Shown piece by piece: positions 25,401 to 40,400 of a DNA stretch of 64,000 nucleotides (the stretch's first letter is position 1; every line of letters starts with the position of its first letter). The stretch is from Echinarachnius parma (taxonomy: Eukaryota > Echinodermata > Echinoidea > Clypeasteroida > Echinarachniidae), in assembly GCA_037951105.1 (NCBI GenBank), contig JBAMJV010000871.1, positions 124,510 through 188,509 of the forward strand, read 5' to 3'. Position numbers and translations under genes: made by a program. Under the pieces are notes generated by a model. That model was given only the letters and a program-made list of their open reading frames with translations, ran no database searches and was not told where the DNA came from.

Positions 25401-28400
25401 TGGCAGATTATAATAGAAGAACAACTAATAATTTATGTTGTTCATTTACTTTAATTTGTAATTTTATTGTACTTAATAATAAATCCAGTTTTGACAAGAA
25501 TTTAAAGAAATCGCCCACACTTTATTTGTTCAGGAAATAAAGAGTGACCCAACTTTTCAGTTGTTTATTTTATTGGATCTTTGTTCCGAATTGATATGAT
25601 ATAAATTAAAATTGTACTAAATTTTAAAGATATTTAATATCCTTTCCTTTCAATAATAAGCCAATTGGTTACTTGAACATTACGAACCGTGTACTAATTA
25701 GCCCACGAATTATTCTAATAATTAATTTATGATTAAGAAAGGATAATCTAGAAGGAAATAATTATGATTAATTTTCAAAGATGAAAATAAAAGAGAGAGA
25801 TGTAAAATATGTACAAATTGCGTCTAGTCTTTTCTTCATGATCGATGCTAAACGTCGACGACTTGTTGGCTCCGCTAAATCATTCACATGATTAGGTCTG
25901 CAAATACGAATTGTTTTCGCTGTTTGTTCTAAAAGTTATTCCCCCCCTTTTTGTAGGGAATGGTAGTTTAACGGTTCATTTCTCCAATATAATAACCGCA
26001 TGCGTATGAGAGAATTATATATTTGACTCTTTTGTCATTTTTATTGCGGATATTTTTTCTCTTTTATAAATTAAATCCCCATTTTTTGGGGTAAATTCAA
26101 GCACACAATACATTTTGGCTTTTGACTTTTTGAATATGTATTGTAATTTGTCGCGTGTCATTCAAGTATCGTCTATTCATAAATTATTGTGCAATTCAAA
26201 AGCACTTTGCGTTTGATATAATTACCCCAAATATTGATTGCGGTGATGGAACATTGAACTCGACTTTTAATCGTTAATTTCCGGTCCAATTCATTTTGGT
26301 TGGAAATTTTTGTATTTTTGTATTTGCTCGTATACGTTTTTTTGTGTATGTTGTGATGTTTCACCGCCTGGTGATGTCGTGAAATAGTCATAATTTCTTT
26401 GTTCAGTATTTGTGCAGATATTCAAGTAGTTATTAGATTTTTAAATGAAGCACAAATTCTTTGAAAATCTGTCCGTTTATTCATGTCATGGACAAAAAGA
26501 TAATATCATTAAAGCGCATTTTGTTTTAATTAGCACGCGATACAAATGAAAATTAACGTTTTCCCTTTTTATCTTCTTTCCCTCCAGTCGTCTATTGCGA
26601 CTACACAGCGTCCGGAAAGTAAGTACAAATCGTTGTTGTTGTTTTTTTTCAGGTTAACCACAATCATAAATAAATTAAGTGATTCTGTATCATGAATGGA
26701 AACTGTTTACCCTGAACACATCATAATTGGCGCTTTTCCTTAAGAGGCGCAAATTCTGATGAAGCCATAATATCAAATAGTAAATTATACACCATTAATT
26801 GATATCAATTCGTATGACTTTTGTTAAAAGTATATTTATTTTTTTCTGATGATAAAAAAGTTGAAAAATACGCAAACACCAAGTAATTCAGCTTTTTCTA
26901 ATATATGATCTTCCACATTAAAGGTGCACCTGTAAAGTGTCAGATATTGCCCAAAATTACATTTGAGACTTCAATCCTATTCCAAAATCATTGTAAGCTA
27001 ATGTCTGAACGATGTGTGAAAGTTTCATTGAAAAAGAACACTGCTTTCCTGGTTAAAAAAACGAAAATTTGCGTCAGCTTTTATAACAAATTACTGTATA
27101 CGTACGTATTACGTGTATGAGGTTTATGACCGTTCATTAACGCTCTTGAGCTGAATGATTATCAACGGCAAAAGAGAAATGTGGAAGCTCCAAGTAATTT
27201 TCGTGGAGTTAGACACTTTATGGTTTCACTTAATAATGTGAGTTAATGATTGTGTTAGTTCACAAACTAATAAGTTAAATGAAAAATAGAATTGTTACTT
27301 CACCTGACGAAGTGTTGCAGCGGCGCACGAAACGTCGTGATCTTTTAGATCCCTTGTTGACCATACATTGCGAGACAAACGAATATCACTAGCGATATTA
27401 TTTTCGATAAAAATTGTTACTATCTCATTTTAATCAAAATCTAAAAATAACCAAATATTTCTTGATTTGCATACAGACCACTGAAATTCATCGAGGACTT
27501 CTTAACCGACAAGGTGTACCCCTTCTACGCGAACACACACACAGAAACCACCATCACATCCAAGCAGACCACACAGTTCAGAAACGATGCAAGGTAAATT
27601 GAACGAATTTCTCTTCCAAACTCTGACATTTGTAGTGGTTTATGATTGTAATAATGATTATCCGTATGAAATTATAATCAGATATGAAATTGTTAAAGCC
27701 AAATCTATAAATGATAACACACAATTGATTTACTTACGCCAAGATGGTTATCTACAAGTGAATATAATGGATATAATTTCATTCTTACAGTGGTGGTACT
27801 CAAAATAGATTTCTTACATGAATTGAATTATGGCCGCTCATTATAGACTCATTATGATAATTGGGCAGCGATTAGTGTTAATGTTTTCATCAAATTACTT
27901 GTCCCCAGCGTATAGTATCGCCTTGACCGCAAAGTCACGATAGAAAAGTATAAATGAGTTGTGTGCATGATGTATGCTCATTAAACTAGGTGTTCTAAAC
28001 TTAAAGATAGAGTATTGTGATGACAAAAATACGGCCCTTTCCCCCACCCGGCTCCACCCTACAAATATATTTCAACTATTGCAGTAATTATATGTAATCA
28101 TTACATTGAAGTGTGAATACACTGACTTCTCAGAGATGATATACTGCAAGAGATGTCTTTGGTAATTACCGTCACTTAGTACGGACTTGCATGGGAGTGA
28201 TGGGATGCCGAGTTGAATTGCAACGAAGTTTAGTGGCGTGGTTAAGGTGGGGGCAGGGGGGCAATTGTACCCCCTCCCCCTCCCCCCCCCCCCCCCCCCT
28301 CCGTTCCACCATGTTGGATTCTTGACCCTGTGACGCCTACATTATCATAATACACCCAATCCCCACCCCAGCGCGGTTCAAAATGATATAAAGGCTTTGC

Positions 28401-31400
28401 ATAACACATCGCTGTTAAGCTCATGGTGCCCCTTCATGTAACGCCCCCCCCCCCCCCCCTCCCCATCGTATTGCCCTTATTTTGGTTTGAACCTGGTTAC
28501 GCCACTGAGCAACCCGGTAGTTTCAACTAAAACTTGCTTCGTCATTAATCGGGCCTGAGCAGATCAAGGCTGTTTCCAATGTTCTCAGCTACTGACCCTA
28601 AGTAATCAACACGCAGCAGTAGATCAATCATTTGTGTTTCATTATGCTTATAGGCGTAATAGTTGATGATGTTTAATATATATTGAGCGAGTTATATGTT
28701 TTACTTAAATACATATAATCTATTACCCACAGTCCAAACATTTACGAATCAAACGTAATTAAAAACAGATCCATCACGGTTTGAATCCCAGCAGTATGTA
28801 CTGTTTAAGAACTAAGAGGTTCTATATTATTGAAATTATATGGACGAGTTTAGTTATTATGTTAGGAGGGGAGGCGTGTTGTAAAACTGTGTATTCATCC
28901 ACCGTGATGTAATAATGTCTGTATTTAATATTGCTAAAATCGTAGCCTATATAACTACGATTGTTATAAACGTTCCCGTTTTATATAATTTAATTTTTAT
29001 TTTGTTATAGTGGGATGCACTAGTTTTTAAAAAGTAGTAGTACCATCTTTCAAATAATCCTTTAAATGATACTAATCAATTTAATTGAGGTTTAACCTCT
29101 TATGAAATGCGTGTAAGTCGAATACAAAATATACGGTATTCATCAAAATCACCTAGGAATATTCGTAAACCCACTATAGGATAAATTATTGGGAAGAATT
29201 CCAAAAACTAGTATCAGAAATGATTAACAGCGTTCCCCAGTCCGTGCCAGCGTCAAGTCAGTGCGAGTGTCGCATAATGTCAAGTTGACTGAATTTTGAT
29301 TTAATCTACATTAATGTGTATACTACTTCACTCGCATACAGGAAGGGGAATAAGATGTCTGAGTGCGGTGGTTTAATAATAATTAGTTGGATGCGATTGC
29401 TGTTGAAAAAAATTGCCACATCATTTCAATATTGAAGACTGTGTTTTATCGCGTTTTACCGTGGGCGCGAGTATACATCACAAATGCCTGAATGAAAGGT
29501 ACTGCCAAATATCATGAATATGTAATAATGGAGGGTTTTCCCAAACCATGTTTTTATGGTTTCAATTTTTAATGGGGAAAGGATAGGGTAAGCAAAAGAC
29601 GATTGTTTTTAAATAATTATTTTAAGACAACATTAATACGATGCATTACAAGCTTTATTTGAACTTGAGGAGAAAAGGGAATATAGTGATATGAACATTG
29701 AATTGTGCAGTATGTGGTTGGAATCGATTATGCCATGGATTATTATGATTTGACAATCAATTATTTATTTGAAGCGTTATTATAATTACATGCTCGTTTT
29801 CGATATATAGGCCCATTGGAATGATACAGTAAAAACCGGCAAAAATATGTTAGACACTTGGGTCAATTTAGGTGATAATTTTTACAGTAGTACATATTAC
29901 AGAAACGTGTACATGTTTGTGGAGCCATCGGTCATCGACTGTCCTAGTCTTTTGACAAGCCTGTCTCGTCTGAACTGAGTTGAATGCAAGGAACGACTGG
30001 ACAGCGCGACTACAATGCACACTCTCTTGGAGAGGGGAACGCACGTGAATTCATCATTTTGCCAGATAGCCTCCATCAGGCGTTCAGTCGTTCCTGATCT
30101 TGCATGCAGCGCAGCCATTGCTTGCTTGAAACACGAAGCCTTGTTAAAGGCTACGACTGTCCGTGATGTGACTTTTAAAAAAATGTATAAATATATACAT
30201 GGCATGCAGGGTAATCATGAAGCATTCTATGACCGGTGATATATCAAGGGTCAACACAAATAGGGGGTGAAAGAGGGGCTGACGAAGATTCCGGCTGGAG
30301 AGAGTTTCAACATTAATCCATTTTGTAAAATCTGAAATGTTATAATTGTCTTTTGATACATGATTTGCAGTTACTGTATATATAGGGGAAGAAATGAGTT
30401 ACACAGACGGCTCGGGGATGGGGCGATCGGCCCCACTGTCCTCACCCCTTTATCTCTACCACTTCACATGACGATTATAATATCAGCACACCGTAGGAGG
30501 GGCGGGTGTTGACCCACTTATGGGACGCGACTGTTCTAATTACGGGATGCCCCTCCATGCCAAACGCGCGGCGGTAATTTTTAAACCTAGATGCAATGCA
30601 GGCATGCCGTGGATAACGTTAGCTGGGATGGGACGCAACAGATGAATACCGCGTTCACACACAGTCCATCGGACCCAGTTCTCCGGGTCTGGTATGGTGT
30701 GTGGAACAGGTTGGAATAGTTTTTACTAGGCTTTCCCACAAATGTAGGTATAGTGTGAACGTCACAGTGTATATACTGCGTGAATCTCGAGTGCCTCGAG
30801 GATAATTTAAAAAAAACACGTCGACAAAATCTTTGTCGAGATATTATGAAACATTAACCGTTCGACATCATTTTGATGAAAATCGCTGAAAAAAATGATT
30901 GCGGGTTCTAAACAAGAGATAACATATGCTGTGTGAACAACTATATCTATAGTAGCTATCCTCAGAGGGAAATCTTCCTAATACCTTGATAGATAACATA
31001 AGATATCAACATCATATCGCATTGCTCAGGACAAAATTATTGGAGGTCACGTGACTTGGAAACTGTGCTAGATGGGATTAACCCAGATATCCATAGTTAC
31101 ATTTACGCTATCTAGTGTCTGCATTATAGCTACACAATCCATTACTGGAACAGTAGGCTTTTGTTACGGGAGGTGCTTCCATGGTTACGTATCCATAATA
31201 CGTTCGACTTATCTATTTATATAATGGTTCTATATGCAAATATAACATTCTTCTCTTCTTCTTTGTGTGCGTTTTGAAACTAATATTGTTAATTAATTTT
31301 GAGAGCAGCGCTCATTTGTCGGTAGCAATCAAGACGTTACTTTGTGAGCGGCGTACGCCAGCGTACCGAATGTCACCATTCTTGTCCCCGTGAAAGTCGC

Positions 31401-34400
31401 CATGGGCAAGGGTGACAACTTGACGGAAAGGTGTAGGCAGAAGATAGCGAGTCTTAGCTACACGTTTAACTCTTTAATTACCATGCCACATCATCATTGT
31501 ATTAGTCCTTTCTGTACATTAGCACTGAGATGGTTAGGAAATAGTAACAAGCAACCCATCCATGGTTAATACTGGAGAGTGGAGGAATGAAGGAGAAAAT
31601 AGGAGTTTGCAAGTTCCCCTTATATTTCGTTCGTCTGTTACAGACGTGGGGATGGTCGTATGCGCCTGGGGTCGCTCTTCAACATCCCCGCGATCCAAGA
31701 GATACGACATTTTTGAAGGTTCGAACCCCGGGTGAAGAGCTGCAGAGGAAGGAAAGCTGTTATCACTGTAGCCTGTAATCATATATTGCCATTCAATTTA
31801 GAGCTCATCCGTGGCACGAACAGTTCCAGCAGGCCATCATGAGAACACACGAATAGCATGAAGAGGGGAAGGGGGAAACATGCGAGTAATGGCATATCAG
31901 ATGAGGAGGGGTGGGTAGGGGGTAAAGGGGCTCAATGTAATCCTTCTACTGAGAATTGTAAAAAGAGGGGTTGACCGCGAGCCAAATAGGCCAACGCGTT
32001 ATTCCAAAAAGCGCCAAGTCCACTTTCGTCAACCTTAGATGGAAATGTCTCTATATACACTATAATGTTCACTTGTCGAACATTTAAGTTGAATCTTAGG
32101 GGTTGGGGCTGATTGAATTGCTCATGAACGTATTGATTCGATTGCTGTCGATAACTACGTCAAGATGTCAATAGCTCATGTGTTATGAGATACAAAAAAA
32201 AGGAGTTGAATTGATTTAACGCCTTTTCTGAGCTAATAAACTAACGCCCAAATCGAAACACACGCATGACAGCCAATATTACGGGCGTGTTCCATGATCA
32301 TGCTCGGGACTGAACGCTTCTGTTTGCTGACTCATCGTCACACTCTGTAGTTTTGAACTACCCCCCTAATATGCCTAACCACCTCTGATCTTGTGGGACT
32401 CACTGTCACACTCCGCAGTTCTGAGCTACCCCTCTAACATGCCTAACCACCTCCGATCCGATCTTGTGGGACTCACTGTCACACTCCGCAGTTCTGAGCT
32501 ACCCCCCTAACATGCCTAACCACCTCCGATCCTGTGGGACTCAGTGTCACACGCCGCAGTTCTGAGCTACCCCCCTAACATGCCTAACCACCTCCGATCC
32601 GATCTTGTGGGACTCACTGTCACACTCCGCAGTTCTGAGCTACCCCCTAACATGCCTAACCACCTCCGATCTTGTGGGTCTCTAGCTGGCACACTCTGCA
32701 GTCCTGAGCTACCCCCCCCCCCCCCCTCCCCCTCCCCAACATGCCGAACCACTACTGCAGCTGCTACGCGGTGTCCCAGAACCAGAGCCAAAAGAAAATC
32801 ACTCCAGAAAACCTTTTCCTTCTCATATTTTATAATATCAGATAAGCACATCCTTTCTCTCCTAACTCCTGCAAAAAAATATGTCGGCTTTTCAAATCCC
32901 ACCTATCACCGATCAACTAGCTATGCAGTCATTATAATAGATTAATTTTACCTGGAAGACGGGGATTAATATGGTTAGAAGATCCCGTTTCATTCTAATT
33001 TGGGCGAGGGATATCACTATAGGATACGCTGATACACAGCTCAACCAGTCAACGTCAATAATTATGCCGATGATGAAAGCCTTCCACTCTCTCGCTGTAG
33101 TATAACCTTGTGTGTCTCAAGGCCCTTTGTGTTGTGTCTGGATATCACGCCCTTAATAGTAATGAGACAGGCTCGACTTTGCACGAGGGAGGCTGGTTGA
33201 AATATTATGGCTCTCTTTCACATTTTCGATTTAGAATATGAAAATATTATCGTAAGATAACATCTATTATGATGTGAAACTATGTGTGTCTGCAGTCTCA
33301 AAACACAGTTCACAATCTGCGTCGGATCTAAAGACAAGATACAGAAAATTATATCAATTCAAGTAGATGTGTTTTAAATCGTGAATGAAAAGTAGGAAAG
33401 TGTAATCGTAAGATCTATTAGGCAAAAGTCCGATCAGATTATGGAAAATCGAATAATAAATATGTGTGTTTCAAGGCCCTTTGTGTTGGTTCTGGGCATC
33501 TCTGGCTTACCACGCTCCAAACGTGGTTTTAAAGGTGGAATCAGGCGTAACCAGGGATTTATAAATGATATTCTTATTAAATGATTGTATAATATGTTGT
33601 ATATATTTCACCTTTGTTTCTCAGAACGATCATCAAACAGTGCACGAATTGCGGAGAAGATGATGCACTCATATTCACCGGAAGTGGCTCGACGGGAGCC
33701 ATCCACAAACTCATCAACGTCATGGAGATGGGAAAGGAGAGAGCGAGGAATACGGTACGTTAATTGCATTTATGTATATTTTGCTTATCCTTGTGACTTT
33801 CCTCTAAAGTAGGAATGGTTTACAACCTATATAGTGGGCATGTTGAGTCAATTCTATACTGGGGTTCCATCTCTAAAACAGCTCCAAAACAGTACTAAAC
33901 ATGAGTTATCACGATTACAGACATTGTTGTATGGACCACCGAAGTGAGACGGAAATTTGGTCTTCCCAAGCAGATGGTATCTATAGACGTGTCTGTTTCC
34001 TTGCAACTACTTTAAAGTTTATCAAGATCCGTGGTCTTTTTGTGAACGGGTAATTTTGTATATTTGCCGGAGCAGATATAGCTGTATTGACCTATCTTCT
34101 GCACTAAATTGTAACCCCATAATTACCATGACAATAATAAATTATAGACATGTTCATGACTTCTTCGTGATTAACCGACGAAGGGATTATACCTTACCGC
34201 TTCACCTGTCGTAACAGCAAACATTACGCAGCCCCTGCTACTGCTAGTGTCCAGATCATACCCTCTGTCTGCCCCTGTCTCTGTAATCATCTCTAGGTGC
34301 GTTTGAATAGTGTCGTCTAGGTCAGAATCATCGCCTTGAACGCGCTTCAGGTTACTATTTTCACTTAATCAACATTTGGCTGGACGACTCTATTTAAAGG

Positions 34401-37400
34401 GGTAGTTTAGTTTTGGTAGAGAGGGCGCTGCTCATCACAATTTTTTTGTGAGGTAATGGATAACTGAGTATCGAATTTGAGAGAACATGCAATTTTAATG
34501 GTAGAATAAACTTGATTTGGTCAAAATCGACCCAGAAACGGCTGAAATATCAATAAATATATCTGACCCTATAATTATTTGGGGCCCAAATAATTAGATG
34601 TTTTTTTCAAAAAATTTAAAAAATGCTTGCACTTTATCAAAAAATTTCAAAAGAGTTTTTAAATAGTTGTTGATGATCTCTCTATTTAATCATTGTTTCA
34701 ATAAAACATCACATGCATTATTTTGTATGAAAAATGGATGAAACCAATGCCTTTTTAGAAAGCGCCCTCTTGTGTTTTAATGGCTCTTTTTGAATGATAA
34801 CGGGCTTTTTACTTAGTCGTTTATAACTTTGTATACCTTTCGAGCATGGTAGAGTTATAACTATTAGTTTATAATGTTACTGTCCAAGTTTGGTTACTAA
34901 AGTTCAGCCTTACCAAAACTGTACTACCCCTTTAAATGCACTATTGCTTATTCATTTTAGTGAAGAAGACCAGTCAAGACAGTCCGGTACTCGGCTTTCT
35001 GGTGATCATTTCTTATCGTATGACGTAGTGGCGCCTCTTTGGCTGCGTGTATGTCTTCATAATTACAATATGATAGTAGCCCAGTCTATATGAACAGATA
35101 CAAATACGAAAGTTCAAGATGGTAGCAGTGACTATGATGATGGTGGGTAGATGGTGATGACGAAGTTATGTATGCTTATGATGGTGATGATGTTGACGCC
35201 TCCAAGGATCACAGTTATGCCATAGATTGGTGTCACTTTTCAATGAAGAGCCGTTACCTTGTGGTGATGTCATTGATGATTTCATACAGACGGGTTAACG
35301 GTTTATCACAGAGATGAAGTTATCACTTTGCATTTGTATTTTCTAAATGCTTCAAATAAAATTAAAAAAAACTGAAAGTAAACAACTGACCTTAGATTGT
35401 ATTCTCAGTCGGCTTGCCGAACTCACAAGAACGTTACCCAAACAAACAGTAACGATAAAACTTTAATAAGTATGAAGATAATAATCAACATCTGACGCTT
35501 CTAAAAACTTATAATCAACAACTGTTAGTCTTTGGATATATGGTTTCATTAAAATACGTTATGCTACTATTTGCCATTTCATCATTTTCTTCGTCATTCT
35601 TTCGCACGTTTTGTTTTTACCGTTATTCATTCGACTCTTAAAAATGTGTCGAGAGGCAACATTCTTCGTCACGACTTATTCGTTCTAGTTTCCACAAACA
35701 TGTGACAAAGATAAGATAAATATCATAGTAGAGCCCGATTGTCAAAACAATGATTCATCAATTTATGAAAATCTGCTGGTTCCGTCCTTCCCCTGCTAGC
35801 GCGGGATCGAGTCGTGGGAATTATTACGTCGTAATTAAAAAGGGAAACATATCCATGTTTTTTGGTTGGAACCGCTTCCTGAACAAATTAAGAAATGCCA
35901 CTGTTCCCCTGTTTGTATATTTCAAACAAATGTTCTGCTTCGGTCACAAAGTTCAAGTTCGATGACGTTGAACATTGAAATGGTCTTTTTGCAGAGTGGG
36001 TGTCGTCAGAATAATGTTTTCATGTTGTAATGATCATGATATGTGATAGGTTTTAGCGTTATAATTAACCATATTTTCAGGCATAGTACATTTCACTTTT
36101 AGTTGTACTTTATTAAAATCCGATCTATAATTATTTTAATAAGTCATACATTGGAGCCAATATGAACATGATACGAATATATTTATGCTAAGTTTTAATT
36201 ATTTTGTATGACATAATGACCGCACTCGGAACAACCATATTAATATAAAATTACATTATTATCATAATTATAGAAGTGTCTGTTGAGGTTGAGGGGGATT
36301 TCGCTACTTTGTTTTGTTTGTTCTATTAATTTCAGTTGGGCAATATTTTTCAGAGCCATCTTCTGCAGGTTCCATGATTCGTCGAATATATCACACCATT
36401 TTGTTTTCCAAATACTTTAGCTATATGTATAGTTTTGAATTGAAAAAAAAAAGGTTTGCTCACCGTCAAGTTTGTCATCACAATCGATGAATAATCTAGC
36501 AAGGGTATGTAAAGGCATTATGAATAGCATTATGAAAATGGGACTTTTAAAGATTTCTTTATAACTTGCGCTGCATGGCTTAGAAATCAAATGAGACGCG
36601 TCATCTGAAGATGATGGCGGGATGGTGGGGCTTTGAGGCAAATCCCGAGTTAGAGGTCACGCGTACTTCTTATCTTCTATTCTAACGTTCTTTTCAGATC
36701 GTTCATCAATTCAATACTGCATCAATCAGTGTTCTCACCGTGTTCTAGATATCGACACTCAAACGTGTAACTTAAACCAAAACTTTACACAGAATACCGC
36801 TCGAGAATTTTCGCATCGCGCGAAGTTGTAATTGAAACCAAAACCCCGTTCCCGCCAGAAAACTTGGCTGGCCCCGTTCATTTTGTCGCAACATCCTCGT
36901 GATCCAAGTTATCATTTCTTTCTTTTTTTGTCTTTTTTTTTTTTAGTCGTAAATCCGCAGAATTGGGTCGGCAGGGGGTCAGGACTATAGTCGGGAATAA
37001 AGTGTACGTCAGTCTATCCGGTGTTGAGATGACTGGCACAAATTTTTTGAAAGATGACAACAAAATATTCCTCGAGTTTTCTTTCCTCTATATAGATGAG
37101 TGAAAATCAAATCAAATATTGTTTTCGAACAATCATGATAAATTGGTTTGCTTTGATATTGTGTAATATAATGTAAAGATGACTGAATGTGTCGGGTCGA
37201 CTTTGAGTAATGTGAACATTACGAAACATGTTTTTTGTTTGCATGTTTACTTTTTCTTTCCGAATGTCCTTGCTTTGGTAATCATTAACTTAATTTACGA
37301 TCAATATAATTATCGTTTGTCTGTAGTGTCATAATTTTTTCTCGTTAAAATGAATATGTAAAATATTGATGATAAAGTGTCAAGTTAGAAAAGAAAATAT

Positions 37401-40400
37401 GCTTTCATGCGTGTATTTTATTTTGTATTAACCAACCGAAAATAAGTATGTATTTAATTATGAATTTCGCACATCTTATTACAATGCCTGTATTGTATTT
37501 TTCTTTTCACTGCAGGTTGTACTAGTCGGTCCATTCGAACATCATTCCAACATTCTTCCCTGGAAAGAAATCGGAGCACAAGTAAGTCGCAAGAATCTAC
37601 TTTAACTCTTCATATTCATCAAGGAAATTATGTTCATAATTATAGGAGGCGAACGTTTTTTTTTTATGTGAATGATCGTCACATTGCACATTAGCCGCTT
37701 GGAAGGAATGCTCCCCAGGGAGTGGAGATGGTTCACGCTATGTGTGCGGGTCTGGATTGTATATATGAGGCTATGGCGGGGTAATAATGGTGTAATGCGC
37801 TTAGAAATGATACTGTATCATATTATAGGCGCTATATATAAAAATCGGATCTATAATTATTATTAGTTTTTATTTTTAACAGGTATTTTAATAAGCGCGC
37901 GGCAAAGAACGACAACAAGTCATAGTAAACAAACTCGGTGAAATTTGCATCATCATTAACCAGTATTTATCATCCAACATCCACTTAAAGTTGATGCAAA
38001 GTGTTGATTATCGACCCGACATGTCAATTATACCTTCCCACGTCTCCTCAAACGCGTTCGATGTACTGCTGATGTTGGTGGCTCAAAATTTTCACTTCCC
38101 TTCTTGGCAAGTTATGTGCCAACATTTTCAACCAAGGTATAAACCTAGAGCTTACTTAATTACTTAACCCCCCTTACTACTAAGCCATGACAAAGCCATT
38201 GGGTTGTCGCATACTTCATGTCCTAGTATAATCTTGAAGGGTTAAACGGAGCGCTCAACGAATCGATGGAGAGGGTAGAAAAGGGGCAGCGTTAAGGTTT
38301 ATTTTATATTAGAAATATATATTTACACGCCAAGTGTTGCTACTCTTAGCAAGGAAAGGCCAATTTGAACAGGGGAATCAATTACGCTTAGATTAATTGC
38401 TAGTTTATTTCCCCTTTGCACAAAAATACACCGCGAAATCTAATTAAGATTAATAAATCTCCCTACAGCTTTCTGCATAGCATCACCCTTCATCAAGAAG
38501 TTTGAACCTTATTCATTTTGATATTATAATCCACACATGATTAATACATCGTGCGCTCAGTTCCATTTGTAATAATGGTGCAACAGACTACATATTGTTA
38601 TTTGAATTTTTGAACATGTTAAAATAATTTTATGATAAACACCCCTCTCCTCCCCATCTATTTTATACTTCTTACAAGACAATGATGACAAATTTGTCAA
38701 CTTCTATTTTCAAAAGGGTTTGGTTTATAGCAAAAAAATTCAACAAACTGTTAGCAAAGAATAAAGAAAACATAATATATTTTGTAGACTTTTCGCGATA
38801 AAATTTCGTCGGTTTTTTAATATTTTTAAATATTTTTTATAAAAGAAGGGTTGGTTGGTCCTTGACAAAGGGATTGCGAAGCGCGGCGTCAAGGATATTA
38901 GTTGTCGTGCGGCGCGGAGAGTGAGGACCTTTTAACCACCATTCACAGACGCTACAAGATAAACAGACTTGCAGACGATCTTCGATCGAAACTGTCGAAG
39001 TGGAGATCAATTGCCGTCCCGCCTTTTTTCGTTTCACGCCATGTCGCGGATCTTTGTTGGCTTTATGCATGTTCGCCCCTTTGTTCGATTCTGTAGCATT
39101 TTCTTTTGTCCCCGCCGGTAGATTCCGTACTTCTGTATAATTATATAGGGTGGACATGGTAGATGTCGAGTTTTCTCTTGTTGTAGAGTTGTCAAAATAC
39201 AAACTCGTGTTTCTCTCCCCTTTTGTAACGATTTGCGGTTTCTAGACTTGCAATATGCACACATGCTTTTTATGGATTTGGAGTATAATCCAAGTGTTTT
39301 CCTCCATATAAAATATTGATTTGAATTGAGAAATTAAAATAAAGAAAAAAGAGAGTATTTTTGCTTTTGTTGCCTCATTTAGACATGTTAGTACTACAGT
39401 CGTGTCTACCAGTTGAGCGGAAAATTTGACAAGGCACCCCGCGGAATAGCGTGACTTTCAATACTGTTGGAACAATATTGTGGTCAAAATAGTTATGTAG
39501 GAAAAACGATTCACAAAGAAAAGTGGGGTAAGTCATTCCTTTCAGGAGGGCGACGAAAAACATGAAAAATGTGACAAATATTTTCATACCATGCATAATA
39601 TCAAACCGAAGTGTGTTTCGAAATTCAAGATATGTAAGTAGAGCCTCCATGAATGATACACCCACAAAACAAATACAACGTACAAATACCAACTGGGTTT
39701 TTTTTTGGTAATGTCTTCATGGATTTTCTTTATTACGTATCACCCCATCTCGAGTATAGCTTTACTTTCTTCTTCTTTTTTTTCTTTAAAATTCAAGTTT
39801 TGACGATAAACGCGAGTTATATGATTAGTTCTAGTCGAATGTTGCATTTTCCCTCCACATGTAATGGCTTAGTGGTGCCATTCTTGTTCGAATGGGGGGA
39901 GGGCCCAGGTTCAGCTCCCGGACAGGCCCCCAAATAATGTTACGTTAATCGTTTTCTTAGTTTTTCCTCCAAAATTCGCACAAAATCTTTTGTTGTTCTT
40001 GGTTTGTTTTCTTATCCTTAAACCCCACTATATTATGTTCTACACAAAATGCATTATAAAGCAGTTTACAGTGTCATAATAATTGCTTGAAGTTGCCTAT
40101 TTCACCGGAATTTATTTAATTATTACAATTTTATGGCTGTGTACGAACTTACACCATGCTTACATGAATGCAGTGTCCATATAATTATAAACTTACAGGA
40201 AAATTAAAGCGCCTATTCTAAATATAAATAAAGTTGGTACTGGAACCATCAGGTCGCTTCGTGGCTACCTATGTAAACCATGTCTCCATCGGAAACAGTC
40301 CAGAACAGGTGTTTTTTTTTGTTACAGGCGGAAAAAACCCGAAGAAGAGTAAACACGTTCGCGATAGTGTCATCTTAATTGTTCCACAATTTCCCCCCCT

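Larger units (their letters stand above)
20443..26587. other. Remainder of intron 1
   Basis: Very AT-rich with no coding exon in any frame. It holds a cluster of forkhead-like words at 20471-20510, the palindromes at 22260-22387 and 22756-22890, a CT-rich stretch at 22960-23165, and an element at 23661-24023. The rest to exon 2 is featureless AT-rich sequence. Confidence 0.55.
27594..33624. other. Intron 3
   Basis: 6.0 kb. Contains a poly-C MITE (28231-28508), an unrecognised pair of overlapping frames with an internal hairpin at 29897-30239, a tRNA-like sequence near 31674-31742 and a minisatellite (32328-32715). The rest is AT-rich with no supported gene. Confidence 0.6.

Noticed and set aside
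32544-32945. 133-aa plus and 111-aa minus frames
   Set aside because: Translations of the 71-76 bp minisatellite.
38837-39264. 121-aa and 76-aa minus-strand frames in intron 5
   Set aside because: No recognised motif or splice context, and frames overlap each other; may be a repeat remnant.
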